64,000 nucleotides of DNA, from positions 124,001 through 188,000 of the forward strand of contig CAWFYS010000008.1 in assembly GCA_963820075.1 (NCBI GenBank), in the 5' to 3' direction. The stretch is from Kumtagia sp963820075. GTDB lineage: Bacteria > Pseudomonadota > Alphaproteobacteria > Rhizobiales > Rhizobiaceae. The notes under the pieces are model-generated. The model was not told the DNA's origin. It was given only the letters and a program-made list of their open reading frames with translations, and did no database searches. This document shows, in pieces, positions 40,767 through 50,629 of this stretch. Position numbers and translations under genes: made by a program. Every line of letters starts with the position of its first letter. The stretch's first letter is position 1.

Positions 40767-41030
40767 TAGAGCAAGTTGCGGTTGGATTGAATCATTCTGT
40801 TTCTCGGACGGCGAGGCGATCCACCAGGAGGGGCGCGAAGGTCGTACCGGTGGTACGGCCGAGCGACCCGACGCCGTGGTCGCCCGCCGCCCGGAAACCC
40901 GGAGGGCCGGGCCGGTTTGGGCCAAATCCATAGGGCTTCGGCTCGGCCGCACCACCGGTACGACCTTCGCCGTGACCTTGACCCAAACCGTTACCGGCAG
41001 AATGGTTCAATCCAACCGCAACTTGCTCTA
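40767..41030. repeat. Long nested palindromic element P1 (264 bp)
   Basis: 33-bp terminal inverted repeats (40767-40799 and 40998-41030, outermost TAGAGCAAGTTGCGG) that are complementary except for one position that would be a G-U pair in RNA. Inside is a second inverted repeat of about 28 bp (GGTCGTACCGGTGG region near 40840-40865, and its partner near 40937-40966) with one difference. It starts 15 bp after the rne stop. There is no open frame with coding character inside. Same architecture as the element at 54188-54459. Confidence 0.85.
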
Positions 41031-41058
41031 GCCACAGCTTGTTATAGTGTTACGAGAA

Positions 41059-41083
41059 GAACCCGCGAGGCCGTCGCGGGTTC
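41059..41083. terminator. Terminator between convergent rne and glsA
   Basis: GAACCCGCGA (41059-41068) pairs perfectly with TCGCGGGTTC (41074-41083) around a 5-nt loop. The flanks are pyrimidine-rich on both outgoing sides, so it probably ends rne rightward and glsA leftward. Confidence 0.7.
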
Positions 41084-41104
41084 CTTCCTGTCTGGTGGAT
41101 CGGC

Positions 41105-42034
41105 TCAAGGCGAGAAGACGGACCAGTTCATGATCCTGGCGAGTTTTTCCATCGCGACGGAGCCGAGATGCGAATTGCCGTTGGCGTTGAGGCCGGGCGA
41201 CCAGACGGCGAGCGAGGCGACGCCGGGTATCACTCCCAGAATGCCGCCGCCCACGCCGCTCTTGCCCGGAATGCCGACGCGGAAGGCGAAGTCGCCGGAT
41301 CCGTCATAGTGACCGCAGGTCAGCATCAGCGCGTTGATGCGCCGCGCCCGCTCGGCGGAGACGACGGAGTGACCGGTCGCCGGATTGCGCCCGCCATATG
41401 CAAGGAAGCGGCCGGCCAGCGCCAGCTGCCGGCAGCTCATGGCGATCGCGCAATGATGGAAATAAACCCCCAGCGTCAATTCCGCCGGATGATCCAGATT
41501 CTCGAACGCGCGCATGTAGTTGGCCAGCGCGAAATTGCGGAAACCCGTCTCCCGCTCCGACGCGGCCACGCCGCGATCGATGAAAACCGTATCGTCATCG
41601 GCAAGGAACTGGATGAACCGCAAAATCTCGCCGATCGCCTCGCGCGGCTGGTGTCCCGCGAGCAGCACATCGGAAACCACGATCGCGCCCGCATTGATGA
41701 ACGGATTTCGTGGAATGCCATGCTCGTGCTCGAGCTGGGCGATGGAGTTGAAGGCGTTTCCCGAGGGTTCACGGCCGACGCGCTTCCACAACGAGTCGCC
41801 AATCTTGCCCAGCGCCAGGGTCAAGGTGAAGACCTTGGAGACGCTCTGTATCGAGAACGGCTCGTCGGCATCGCCCGCGACAATGACACGGCCATCGACG
41901 GTCGCCACCGCCATGCCGAATTTTCGCGGGTCGGCCTTGCCGAGTTGGGGGATATAGGTCGCGACCTTGCCGCGATCGCCCCGCGCCGCTATTTCGGCGG
42001 CAAGGTCGGCCAGCGCGTCTTCGATTTCCGGCAA
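41105..42034 (-). CDS. glsA: Glutaminase (GlsA/YbaS family)
   Basis: 309-aa serine-dependent beta-lactamase-fold glutaminase that hydrolyses glutamine to glutamate and ammonia. Motifs: PFSIQSVSKVFTLTLALGKI with the catalytic SxxK (Ser in QSVSK), PFINAGAIVVSDVLL, LANYMRAFENLDHP, YFHHCAIAMSCRQLALAGRF, HSVVSAERARRINALMLTCG and FRVGIPGKSGVGGGILGV. Length is that of the family (about 308 aa). It starts 10 bp after the end of the aminotransferase gene on the same strand and is likely co-transcribed with it. Role in acid resistance is known in E. coli; here only nitrogen metabolism can be assumed. Confidence 0.96.
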   Translation of the reverse strand: MPEIEDALADLAAEIAARGDRGKVATYIPQLGKADPRKFGMAVATVDGRVIVAGDADEPFSIQSVSKVFTLTLALGKIGDSLWKRVGREPSGNAFNSIAQLEHEHGIPRNPFINAGAIVVSDVLLAGHQPREAIGEILRFIQFLADDDTVFIDRGVAASERETGFRNFALANYMRAFENLDHPAELTLGVYFHHCAIAMSCRQLALAGRFLAYGGRNPATGHSVVSAERARRINALMLTCGHYDGSGDFAFRVGIPGKSGVGGGILGVIPGVASLAVWSPGLNANGNSHLGSVAMEKLARIMNWSVFSP

Positions 42035-42044
42035 GATGTGCCCC

Positions 42045-43196
42045 CTATCCTGGATTTAGCCAGCGCTCGATGCGCGCCATCGCTTCGACCATATCCTCGT
42101 AGCTGCCGGCGTAGGAGAAGCGCATGAACCGGCTGCCCTGCGCCGTATCGAAGTCGCGGCCAGGCGTCGCCGCGACATGCGCCTCGGCGAGCATGCGGCG
42201 GGCGAACGCCATGCTGTCGTTGGTCAGCTTCGACACATCGCAAAAGGCGTAAAAGGCGCCATCCATGGGGGCCGCAAGCGCAAAGCCGAGTTCGGGCAGG
42301 CGATGCATCAGAAGGGCGCGGTTCTGGGCGTAGCGGGCCTTTACCCGGTCGAGTTCGATGCTGGCGCCGAATGCCTCGCAGGCCGCGATCTGCGACAGTT
42401 CGGGCGGCGAGATATAGAGGCTCTGCTGGATCCGTTCTATCGGCCGGACAAGTTTCTCCGGCAGCACCATCCAGCCGATCCGCCAGCCGGTCATGCAGTA
42501 GTATTTCGAGAAGGAGTTGATCACCGTCACGTCATCGTCGAGCGAAAGGGCGGTAATGTCCGGCCCCGCATAGTCGAGCCGATGATAGATCTCGTCGGAT
42601 ATGACGGAGATGCCGAGGCGCCTCGCTTCTTCGAGCAGCGCAACCATTTCCGCGCGCGGCACGACCGCACCGGTCGGGTTGGCCGGGCTGGCGAACAGCA
42701 GACCGCGCAGCTTCTTGCGCGCATGCGCCGCCGCCAGTTGCCGGGCGGTGAGATAGGGGGCTTCCTCCATTTCCACCTCGACGACGTCGAGACCGAGCGC
42801 GGCCATGATGTTGCGATAGGCCGGGTAGCCGGGAGAAGCGATGGCGACCGCATCGCCGGGATCGAACATCGCCAGAAAGGCAAGGTTGAACGCGGCGGAT
42901 GACCCGGTGGTGACCGCAATCCGCCCGGTCGGCACATCGATTGCGTAATGGTCGCGATAGTGCGCGGCGATCGCCGCGCGCAGGGCGGCCACGCCCAGCG
43001 CGTCCGTGTAGCCGATCCGGCCGATCTTCAGCGCCCTTGCCGCAGCTTCGCGAACCGCCAGAGGCGCCGGGTCGGAAGGTTGCCCGACCGCCATCGAGAT
43101 GACCGGCACTCCCTCCTCCTTCAGGCGATTCGCTTCGGCGAGGATGTCCATGGCGTGAAACGGCTCGACCTCGCCGCGTCGGGAAAGCGATACCAT
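42045..43196 (-). CDS. PLP-dependent class I/II aminotransferase
   Basis: 383-aa fold-type I aminotransferase of the aspartate/aromatic group. Landmarks: EGVPVISMAVGQPSDPAPLA, GIGYTDALGVAALRAAI-like N-terminal block (here IGYTDALGVAALRAAIAAHY), VTTGSSAAFNLAFLAMF, NPTGAVVPRAEM with the PLP-contact Asn, ISDEIYHRLDY with the ring-stacking Asp/Tyr pair, VINSFSKYYCMTGWRIGWMV with the Schiff-base Lys, and FMRFSYAGSYEDMVEAMARI near the C-terminus with the carboxylate-binding Arg. The start MVSLSRRGEVEPF is chosen at 43196; the frame is open to 43280 but that part reaches into the divergent promoter region. Substrate unknown. Operon with glsA suggests an amino acid role. Confidence 0.9.
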   Translation of the reverse strand: MVSLSRRGEVEPFHAMDILAEANRLKEEGVPVISMAVGQPSDPAPLAVREAAARALKIGRIGYTDALGVAALRAAIAAHYRDHYAIDVPTGRIAVTTGSSAAFNLAFLAMFDPGDAVAIASPGYPAYRNIMAALGLDVVEVEMEEAPYLTARQLAAAHARKKLRGLLFASPANPTGAVVPRAEMVALLEEARRLGISVISDEIYHRLDYAGPDITALSLDDDVTVINSFSKYYCMTGWRIGWMVLPEKLVRPIERIQQSLYISPPELSQIAACEAFGASIELDRVKARYAQNRALLMHRLPELGFALAAPMDGAFYAFCDVSKLTNDSMAFARRMLAEAHVAATPGRDFDTAQGSRFMRFSYAGSYEDMVEAMARIERWLNPG

Positions 43197-43428
43197 CCAG
43201 TCCTGCTCCGTCGTCTTGCCGCCAGCGCATCGCGTTGAAAATCGAGGCCGATTTTCCGAAGCCACGATGCGCCGATTCAAAGTCTGGAGCCTCCTTTGCG
43301 CGTCCGATTGGATGCCCGGCGCTCCAGACGCCGCAGAAATGCCCGATTGGTATGGGCTTCACAAGTTGATGATAAGGAGGGGGTCGTCTTTTCATCGCTC
43401 CGTCGCTCGGATACCAGTGATCTCGGAT

Positions 43429-44822
43429 ATGACAACAGCCTCGAAATCCACATTTGGAAGACTGGCCCGGACCGTGGCGTGGTCGGAGCCGCGGTGGCCG
43501 CTTCGGCGTGCTTGCCCGCGCAGGCCCAGTCGCGGTCGCCTTCCGTCGTGCGCGATGCCGAGATCGAGGCGCTTGTCCGCGATTATGCGCGGCCGATCTT
43601 CAAGGCGGCCGGCCTGAAATCCAATATCGAGATCATCCTGGTCAATGATCCGCGCTTCAACGCCTTTGTCGCCGGACGCCGCATGTTCATCAACACCGGC
43701 GCCCTGATGCAGTCGGAGACGCCGAACGAAATCATCGGCGTCATAGCCCATGAGGCCGGCCACCTTGCCGGCGGGCATCAGGAGCGGCTGCGCGACCAGA
43801 TCGCGCGGGCGCAGACGATGGCGATCGTCACCGGCCTGCTCGGCCTCGGCGCCATCGCGGCGGGCGCGGCCGCCAAGTCCAGCGAACTCGCCCAGGCCGG
43901 CGGCGGCATCGTCATGGGCGGCGGCGAGGCGGCCAAGCGAAGCCTGATGGGATATCAGCGCTCGGAAGAGACGACGGCGGACCGCTCGGCGCTCACCTAT
44001 CTCGAAAAGACCGGCCAGTCGGCCAAAGGCATGCTGTCGACGTTCAAGCGGCTTCAGGGGGCTCTAAACCTGTCTGGCGTGAAGGTGGATCCTTACCGGG
44101 TCAGCCATCCGATGCCGCGCGAGCGCATCTCCAATCTGGAGACACTTGCCCGCAAGAGCAAATATTTCGATGTCAAGGATCCGCCCGCCCTGCAGCAGCG
44201 CCACAACATGATGCGCGCCAAGATCGCCGTCTACACGCAGGGCCAGACCGCAGCGTCGCGTCTGCTTCGACAGGCGCCCGATGGTGCCGCCGCCAACCAG
44301 TACGGCGAAGCCATGGGGAGCTACCTCCATGGCAATCTTCGCACAGCCCTTCAGAAGGCGGACGCCCTGGTCAAGACGCAGCCGCAGAACGCGTATTTCC
44401 ATGAGTTGCGCGGCGACGTGCTGATGAAGATGAACCGCCCGGCGGACGCGGCACAGGCTTATCGCAGCGCGGTCAAGCTTGACCCGGCCAAGTCCGGCAC
44501 CCTGAAGATCGCGCTCGGACAGGCGCTGATTGCGACAGGCAAGCCGGCCTCGCTGAAACAGGCAGTGGAGGAAATCAACGATGGCCTTGCGCTCGATCGT
44601 GAAAACGCGGTCGGGTATCGCTATCTCGCCCAGGCCTACGGCCGACTCGGCCAAATCCCGGAGGCGGAGCTCGCTTCGGCAGAAGGCAATTTCTACGCCG
44701 GCAACTTCAGGGACGCCAAGATCTTCGCGGCGCGCGCCCAGTCGAAGATGAGGCCCGGTTCGCCCGGATGGCTGCGCGCGCAGGACATCATCAACTACAG
44801 AGTTCCGAAAAAGCGAGGCTAG
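43429..44822 (+). CDS. M48-family periplasmic metalloprotease with TPR tail, BepA-like (apparent frameshift near 43478)
   Basis: Zinc protease probably acting in envelope quality control. HExxH is in EIIGVIAHEAGHLAGGHQER, the third ligand in RSEETTADRSALTYLEKTG. The C-terminal half has TPR-like helices (NAYFHELRGDVLMKMNRPAD and AVGYRYLAQAYGRLGQIPEA), as in BepA. The N-terminus is broken: ATG at 43429 gives MTTASKSTFGRLARTVA, and after one restored base near 43478 it joins VVGAAVAASACLPAQA, a complete signal peptide with cleavage near AQA. The printed long frame from 43296 begins with unrelated sequence. Corrected length about 464 aa. Divergent from the aminotransferase gene; DsbA gene follows 41 bp later. 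Confidence 0.9.
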
Positions 44823-44863
44823 CGCCCGCCCGCTCGAGCGGAGGCGCGGCAGGAGACCGGCAG

Positions 44864-45679
44864 ATGAAGAAGAAAATTCTCTTGGGGAGCGCAAGCCTGG
44901 TCGTTGCTGTCGCAATGCTTGCGGCCGGCTTTGTCGCCGGCAGGCCGAGCGCGATGGCTGAAGATGCCCCGCAGGCGGCGGGAAAGGTGGTATCAGGCAG
45001 TGAAATGGAGCGCGCAGCCGTCGAGAAAATTGTCCGTGACTATCTGCTGGCCAATCCCGAACTGATGCTCGAGGTTCAGACCGCGCTCGAGACCAAGCAG
45101 AAGGAACAGCAGCAGGCCGCCAATGTGCAGACGATCGAGGACGCCCGCGAGCAGATCTTCAATTCCGCGCGAGACGGCGTGGTTGGCAATCCTGACGGCA
45201 AGGTGACGATCGTAGAGTTCTACGACTACAATTGCGGCTACTGCAAGCGCGCGCAGGCCGACATGCTTGCCTTGATCAAGGACGACCCGAATGTCCGTTT
45301 CGTCCTGAAGGAGTTCCCGATTCTCGGGGCGGATTCGCAGAAGGCGCATATCGTATCGCAAGCCTTCCTCAAGCTCATGCCGGAAAAGTACGGTGAGTTT
45401 CACAACCAGCTCATTGCATCCCAGGGGCGCGCCACCGAGGCAAGCGCTATTGCGCTCGCTCTGTCGCTCGGCGCGGACGAGGCGAAGCTGCGCGAGGCGA
45501 TGCAGGATCCGGCAATCGGCGAGACATTCCAGCAGACATACGACCTCGCCAACCAGCTTTCGATCACCGGCACGCCCTCTTATGTCGTGGGCAAGGAGGT
45601 GGTTTTCGGCGCGCTCGGCAAGGACGTCCTCGCCGAGAAGATCGCCGCCGCGAAGGACTGCCTTACGAAAGCCTGCTAG
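44864..45679 (+). CDS. Periplasmic DsbA-family thiol oxidoreductase
   Basis: 271-aa exported thioredoxin-fold protein. The N-terminus (KKKILLGSASLVVAVAMLAA) is a signal peptide or anchor. The active site is CGYC in IVEFYDYNCGYCKRAQADML; the cis-Pro loop is ITGTPSYVVGKEVVFGALGK. An N-terminal helical region (IVRDYLLANPELMLEVQTAL) is the dimerisation-type extension seen in the DsbA/ScsC-like proteins common in alphaproteobacteria. ATG at 44864 is preceded by GGAGACCGGCAG. First gene of a rightward series with aroQ, accB, accC and aat. Partner of the CcdA-like protein is possible but not shown. Confidence 0.92.
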   Translation: MKKKILLGSASLVVAVAMLAAGFVAGRPSAMAEDAPQAAGKVVSGSEMERAAVEKIVRDYLLANPELMLEVQTALETKQKEQQQAANVQTIEDAREQIFNSARDGVVGNPDGKVTIVEFYDYNCGYCKRAQADMLALIKDDPNVRFVLKEFPILGADSQKAHIVSQAFLKLMPEKYGEFHNQLIASQGRATEASAIALALSLGADEAKLREAMQDPAIGETFQQTYDLANQLSITGTPSYVVGKEVVFGALGKDVLAEKIAAAKDCLTKAC

Positions 45680-45809
45680 CCCTATTCAGCCGGCTTCAAC
45701 CTTCGGCGCCTGTGGACAGCAAAAGAAGCCGCTTGCGCTCTTTCCGGCGCGGCCTATGCCCTTTATAGAAGTCGCGGCGCCGCAGCTTGTACGAGCGCCG
45801 TAGCAGGGT

Positions 45810-46250
45810 GTGCTGTTGAAGACGGTCTATGTTCTGAATGGTCCGAACCTGAATGCGTTGGGCAAGCGCGAACCCGGGATCTATGGCGGCAAGACCCTCT
45901 CCGGCATCGAAGCGGATTGCAAGGCAGCGGCCCAATCTCTCGGGCTTGCCGTCGACTTCCGGCAATCCAACCACGAGGGCGACCTGGTGGACTGGATTCA
46001 CGAGGCCGCCGACAAGGCGGCTGGTGTCGTCCTGAACGCCGGTGCCTACACCCACACTTCCATTGCCCTTCACGATGCGATCCGCGCCGCGGCTCCGTTG
46101 CCGTTGGTGGAGGTGCATCTATCAAACATCCACGCACGCGAGGCTTTCCGGCACAAGTCGATGATCGCTCCGGTCGCCATCGGAATGATCTGCGGCTTCG
46201 GTCCGCTCGGCTACACTTTGGCGCTGCAGGCGCTCGCGGCACGGCTTTGA
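45810..46250 (+). CDS. aroQ: 3-dehydroquinate dehydratase, type II
   Basis: 146-aa dodecameric dehydratase of the shikimate pathway (3-dehydroquinate to 3-dehydroshikimate). Motifs: VLNGPNLNALGKREPGIYGG with the catalytic Tyr, DFRQSNHEGDLVDWIHEA, VLNAGAYTHTSIALHDAI and EVHLSNIHAREAFRHKSMIA with the catalytic His. The start is GTG at 45810; no ATG lies at a better distance. 31 bp upstream of accB, the usual order in rhizobia. Confidence 0.94.
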   Translation: MLLKTVYVLNGPNLNALGKREPGIYGGKTLSGIEADCKAAAQSLGLAVDFRQSNHEGDLVDWIHEAADKAAGVVLNAGAYTHTSIALHDAIRAAAPLPLVEVHLSNIHAREAFRHKSMIAPVAIGMICGFGPLGYTLALQALAARL

Positions 46251-46281
46251 CCTGCGCGACAGAGAAGGAAGAAGGTTCGAT

Positions 46282-46734
46282 ATGTCGACAAAGAAAACGG
46301 ATGTTGATCAGCAGCTTATCCGCGATCTTGCCGGGATCCTGAACGACACCAACCTGTCCGAGATCGAAGTCGAGCTGGGCGACCTCAAGGTCAGAGTCGC
46401 GCGTCACGCCGCGCCGATCCAGGCCTTCGCTGCACAGATGGCGGCGCCGGTAGCGCTTCCGGCCATCGCGGCGGCTGCACCGGCGCCCGCCGATCTTTCG
46501 AAGAACGCCGTGCCGTCGCCGATGGTCGGAACCGCCTATCTGTCGCCCTCGCCGGACGCCAAGCCTTTCGTCGAGGTCGGGCAATCGGTGCGCGAAGGTC
46601 AGACGCTGCTGATCATCGAGGCCATGAAGACGATGAACCAGATCCTCTCGCCCCGTTCCGGCACCGTCACGGCCATTCTCGTCGAGGATGCTCAGCCGGT
46701 TGAGTATGGCATGGCGCTGGTGGTGATCGAATAG
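46282..46734 (+). CDS. accB: Acetyl-CoA carboxylase biotin carboxyl carrier protein
   Basis: 150-aa BCCP that carries carboxybiotin between AccC and AccAD in fatty acid synthesis. The N-terminal helix region (DQQLIRDLAGILNDTNLSEI), an Ala/Pro-rich hinge, and the biotinyl domain with the acceptor lysine in LLIIEAMKTMNQILSPRSGT are all present. Family length. The accC gene starts 12 bp downstream, so both are translated from one message. Confidence 0.97.
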   Translation: MSTKKTDVDQQLIRDLAGILNDTNLSEIEVELGDLKVRVARHAAPIQAFAAQMAAPVALPAIAAAAPAPADLSKNAVPSPMVGTAYLSPSPDAKPFVEVGQSVREGQTLLIIEAMKTMNQILSPRSGTVTAILVEDAQPVEYGMALVVIE

Positions 46735-46746
46735 GTCGCGGACGAG

Positions 46747-48090
<1,344 letters not shown>

Positions 48091-48103
48091 CGCGCTTTGG
48101 CTG

Positions 48104-48721
48104 ATGACACGTCCTTTCGCGCCCGGCCATCGCATTCCCACCGACCTGTTGTTGAAGGCCTATGCTTCCGGCGTCTTTCCGATGGCCGAGAGTGCCGCCG
48201 ACCCGGAAGTGTTCTGGGTGCGGCCGGAAGCGCGGGGCATCATCCCGCTCGATGCGTTCCATATCCCGCGCAGCCTGCGCAAGACCGTCAGGCAGCGGCC
48301 ATTCGACATCCGCATCGATACCGACTTCGCCGGCGTCATCGACGCATGCGCGGAGGAAAGCGGGAACCGCCAGACCACCTGGATCAATGCGCCGATCCGC
48401 GAGGCCTATATCGAGTTGTTCGGGGTCGGCCATGCCCACTCGGTCGAGGCCTGGCACGACGGCCGGCTGGCCGGCGGGCTTTATGGAGTGACCCTCGGCC
48501 GCGCTTTCTTCGGCGAAAGCATGTTCTCGCGGTGGACGGACGCTTCCAAGGTCTGCCTGGTGCATCTCGTCGAACGCCTGCGCCAACGCGGATTCGTGCT
48601 GCTCGATACGCAGTTCACCACCGAGCATCTCAAGCATTTCGGCGCCATCGACGTCCCCAGGCGCAAATACGAGATTCTTCTGGAAGAGGCTTTGCGCGGC
48701 CGGGCAAATTTTGCCCCCTGA
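48104..48721 (+). CDS. aat: Leucyl/phenylalanyl-tRNA-protein transferase
   Basis: 205-aa GNAT-fold enzyme that adds Leu or Phe to proteins with N-terminal Lys or Arg, marking them for ClpAP. Motifs: LLKAYASGVFPMAESAADPE, VFWVRPEARGIIPLDAFHIP, NRQTTWINAPIREAYIELFG, HSVEAWHDGRLAGGLYGVTL and GRAFFGESMFSRWTDASKVC, then LLDTQFTTEHLKHFGAIDVP. The start at 48104 gives MTRPFAPGHRIPTDLLLKAY, consistent with the family; an upstream in-frame ATG (48014) lies inside accC. Last clear gene of the aroQ-accBC-aat group. Confidence 0.96.
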   Translation: MTRPFAPGHRIPTDLLLKAYASGVFPMAESAADPEVFWVRPEARGIIPLDAFHIPRSLRKTVRQRPFDIRIDTDFAGVIDACAEESGNRQTTWINAPIREAYIELFGVGHAHSVEAWHDGRLAGGLYGVTLGRAFFGESMFSRWTDASKVCLVHLVERLRQRGFVLLDTQFTTEHLKHFGAIDVPRRKYEILLEEALRGRANFAP

Positions 48722-48873
48722 AACATTCAACCCGGGCCGGGCGGCGCGCTGAAGCATTGGCCCGGCAAACAGAAATGCCGCGGTTACAGAAGCAATTGCC
48801 CACCGCCATCGGCCCGGCACCCGTCGGCGCCATCATTCTCCTGGGGTCCAAGTCGGGCAGCCTGGAGACTGGA

Positions 48874-49062
48874 ATGAAGGCGACAACGCTTGCGGTCACG
48901 ATCTCCGTATTGGCCTCCGCCGGGCTTGCAATTGTTGCCGCCTGCGACATGACCGCGTGGAACCGCGCACGCGCCAAGGAGGCCGGATCGCCGAACGGTC
49001 CGGCGATTTCCCGCTCCATGCGCGACGGCGATCAATACCAGCCGGCGACCGCAAACCCGTGA
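48874..49062 (+). CDS. Small exported or lipoprotein-like protein, unknown
   Basis: 62-aa putative protein from the ATG at 48874, preceded by GGAGACTGG. A hydrophobic N-terminus, MKATTLAVTISVLASAGLAI followed by VAAC, looks like a signal peptide with a lipobox-like Cys, and the rest is short and polar (MTAWNRARAKEAGSPNGPAI). It ends 8 bp before the convergent DUF2155 gene stop. The frame is also open upstream through aat in the wrong register, so only this part is considered. No family recognised. Confidence 0.5.
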   Translation: MKATTLAVTISVLASAGLAIVAACDMTAWNRARAKEAGSPNGPAISRSMRDGDQYQPATANP

Positions 49063-49069
49063 AAGAGCG

Positions 49070-49516
49070 TCAGTTCGTCTTCCCGGCTTCCGGCGCGGGC
49101 ACATCCGAGCTCTGCTTGCAACTCTTCAGCCAGACATCGTAGACAGCGTGCTCGACGGCATTCAGGCCGGGGCTTTCGGCAAACATCCAGCCGGTGAAGA
49201 TGCGCCTGATCTTGCGGTCGAGCGTGATCTCGTCCACTTCGACGAAGGAGTCCGTCTTCGGCTCTTCTTCCTTCGGCCGCGAGTAGCAGACGCGCGGCGT
49301 GACCTGCAGCGCGCCGAATTGCACCGTCTCGTTAATATAGACGTCGAAGGTGATGATTCGTCCGGTGATCTTGTCGACGCCGGTGAACTCCGCAACCGGG
49401 TTGGTGACACGCTCCGCATTGGCGGGCGACAGGCCGCAATACACTCCAACCGCCAAGCCGGCGACCAAAAAGGCCGCGAACTTCGCACCGTGGATGGTTG
49501 GAGAAAACATCATCAT
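49070..49516 (-). CDS. DUF2155 domain exported protein
   Basis: 148-aa protein of the DUF2155 family, restricted largely to alphaproteobacteria and of unknown function. A signal peptide is visible (GAKFAAFLVAGLAVGVYCGL, cleavage near ANA). The domain has AEFTGVDKITGRIITFDVYI, ETVQFGALQVTPRVCYSRPK and DEITLDRKIRRIFTGWMFAE, then NAVEHAVYDVWLKSCKQSSD. Two Cys in the domain could form a disulfide. Three consecutive ATG codons occur at the start; any could be used. Sits between aat and the NDUFA12 gene, the order conserved in rhizobia. Confidence 0.9.
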   Translation of the reverse strand: MMMFSPTIHGAKFAAFLVAGLAVGVYCGLSPANAERVTNPVAEFTGVDKITGRIITFDVYINETVQFGALQVTPRVCYSRPKEEEPKTDSFVEVDEITLDRKIRRIFTGWMFAESPGLNAVEHAVYDVWLKSCKQSSDVPAPEAGKTN

Positions 49517-49622
49517 GAAATAATCCGGAAGGTAGCTGCCCGACGACCTGACTGGCCTATCATGTCGTCACGGTCAACCGCCGTTACCCCCGGATTGTGG
49601 CAAGAACTGAGCGCCGGCCAAA

Positions 49623-50021
49623 TCAGCCGCCCGGCGTCCATGCATCATAGTCGCCGGTGACCTGCGGACGGTGCGAGCCATGCGCCAGCGAACCCTTCGG
49701 CCGGTACGCGGCGGCGCTGCCGGTAAGGTTTGGCTGATGCGGCTTTTGCCATTCTCGCGGCTTGTAGTCTTCCTGCGATGGTGCGACATCGACCCGGTGG
49801 TGCATCCAGCCGTGCCAGCCGGGCGGAATGCGCGACGCCTCGGCAAGGCCGTTGTAGATCACCCAGCGGCGCGTGCGGCCTTCCAAATCGGTCCCGCCCT
49901 CGTAGTAGGTGTTGCCGAACTCGTCCTGACCGACCATTTTGCCGTAGCGCCAGGTGTGAAGGCGCGTGCCGAGCGTCTGGCCGTTCCACCAGGTGAAGAA
50001 CTGGACAAGAAATTCTTTCAT
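49623..50021 (-). CDS. NADH:ubiquinone oxidoreductase subunit NDUFA12 (B17.2) family
   Basis: 132-aa accessory subunit of respiratory complex I, shared by alphaproteobacteria and mitochondria. Motifs: FFTWWNGQTLGTRLHTWRYG, KMVGQDEFGNTYYEGGTDLE and RRWVIYNGLAEASRIPPGWH, then GWMHHRVDVAPSQEDYKPRE. The start at 50021 (MKEFLVQFFTWW) is chosen over the longer frame to 50138, whose leader is not family-like. It is about 106 bp upstream of the DUF2155 gene and co-directional. It acts at the membrane arm/peripheral arm junction of complex I in mitochondria. Confidence 0.92.
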   Translation of the reverse strand: MKEFLVQFFTWWNGQTLGTRLHTWRYGKMVGQDEFGNTYYEGGTDLEGRTRRWVIYNGLAEASRIPPGWHGWMHHRVDVAPSQEDYKPREWQKPHQPNLTGSAAAYRPKGSLAHGSHRPQVTGDYDAWTPGG

Positions 50022-50128
50022 CGTATCCCTCGACCGCGCCCACGGAGGCGATGCGGAAACGAGCCCGTTATGGCCCCGGCCGGAAAAGGTTTCAAGTGCG
50101 GCATCGAGGTTGCGCCGCGCCTCCGCGG

Positions 50129-50629
50129 TCAAAAGCATTCACCGAGACGCTTCTCCAGGATCGTCGCTGGGATTTCGGAATGCGGACCGCCGCAATTCGA
50201 CGTAGCGCCGGCCTCGACAAAGCCATTGGCGATGTAGAACGCCACAGCGGCGGCATTCGCCGGCTCGACTTCAAGGCGGATCGTGCGAGCCTCGGGAAAG
50301 CTGTCCTCGATCTCACGCAGAAGCATTGCACCCAATCCGCCCCGCTGCAGGCCTGGCCGCACATAGAGCTGATGCAGCATGACGACGGCTGGATCCCTGG
50401 TCGCGGCGGCATAAACCATTCCGCCGATCCGCTGGCCGTCATCCGCGACCAGAAACTCGGCGTTCGGCCTGACCAGCCGCGCCTTGAGCGAGGCCACCGA
50501 ATGCCAGTCGTCGGTTATCTCGGTCACGCGGTCGGCGCCGTAGATCGAATCATAAGTGGCGTGCCAGGTCTCCACCAGGAGGTCGCGCACGGCGGGCAAG
50601 TCGCGCTCGCTGGCGGTGCGCACGAACAT
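50129..50629 (-). CDS. GNAT-family N-acetyltransferase
   Basis: 166-aa acetyltransferase with the GNAT fold. The N-terminus (MFVRTASERDLPAVRDLLVE) is typical of RimI-like proteins, the acetyl-CoA motif A is in LHQLYVRPGLQRGGLGAMLL (QxxGxG/A type), and motif B region is LEVEPANAAAVAFYIANGFV. Its ATG shares one base with the gatB stop (TGATG), so expression is coupled to gatB. The substrate cannot be inferred. Start codon choice rests on this overlap and on the family N-terminus. Confidence 0.9.
   Translation of the reverse strand: MFVRTASERDLPAVRDLLVETWHATYDSIYGADRVTEITDDWHSVASLKARLVRPNAEFLVADDGQRIGGMVYAAATRDPAVVMLHQLYVRPGLQRGGLGAMLLREIEDSFPEARTIRLEVEPANAAAVAFYIANGFVEAGATSNCGGPHSEIPATILEKRLGECF

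Noticed and set aside
40767..41030. P1 as an ordinary rho-independent terminator of rne
   Set aside because: Far too long, lacks a T tract, and a separate good terminator follows at 41059-41083.
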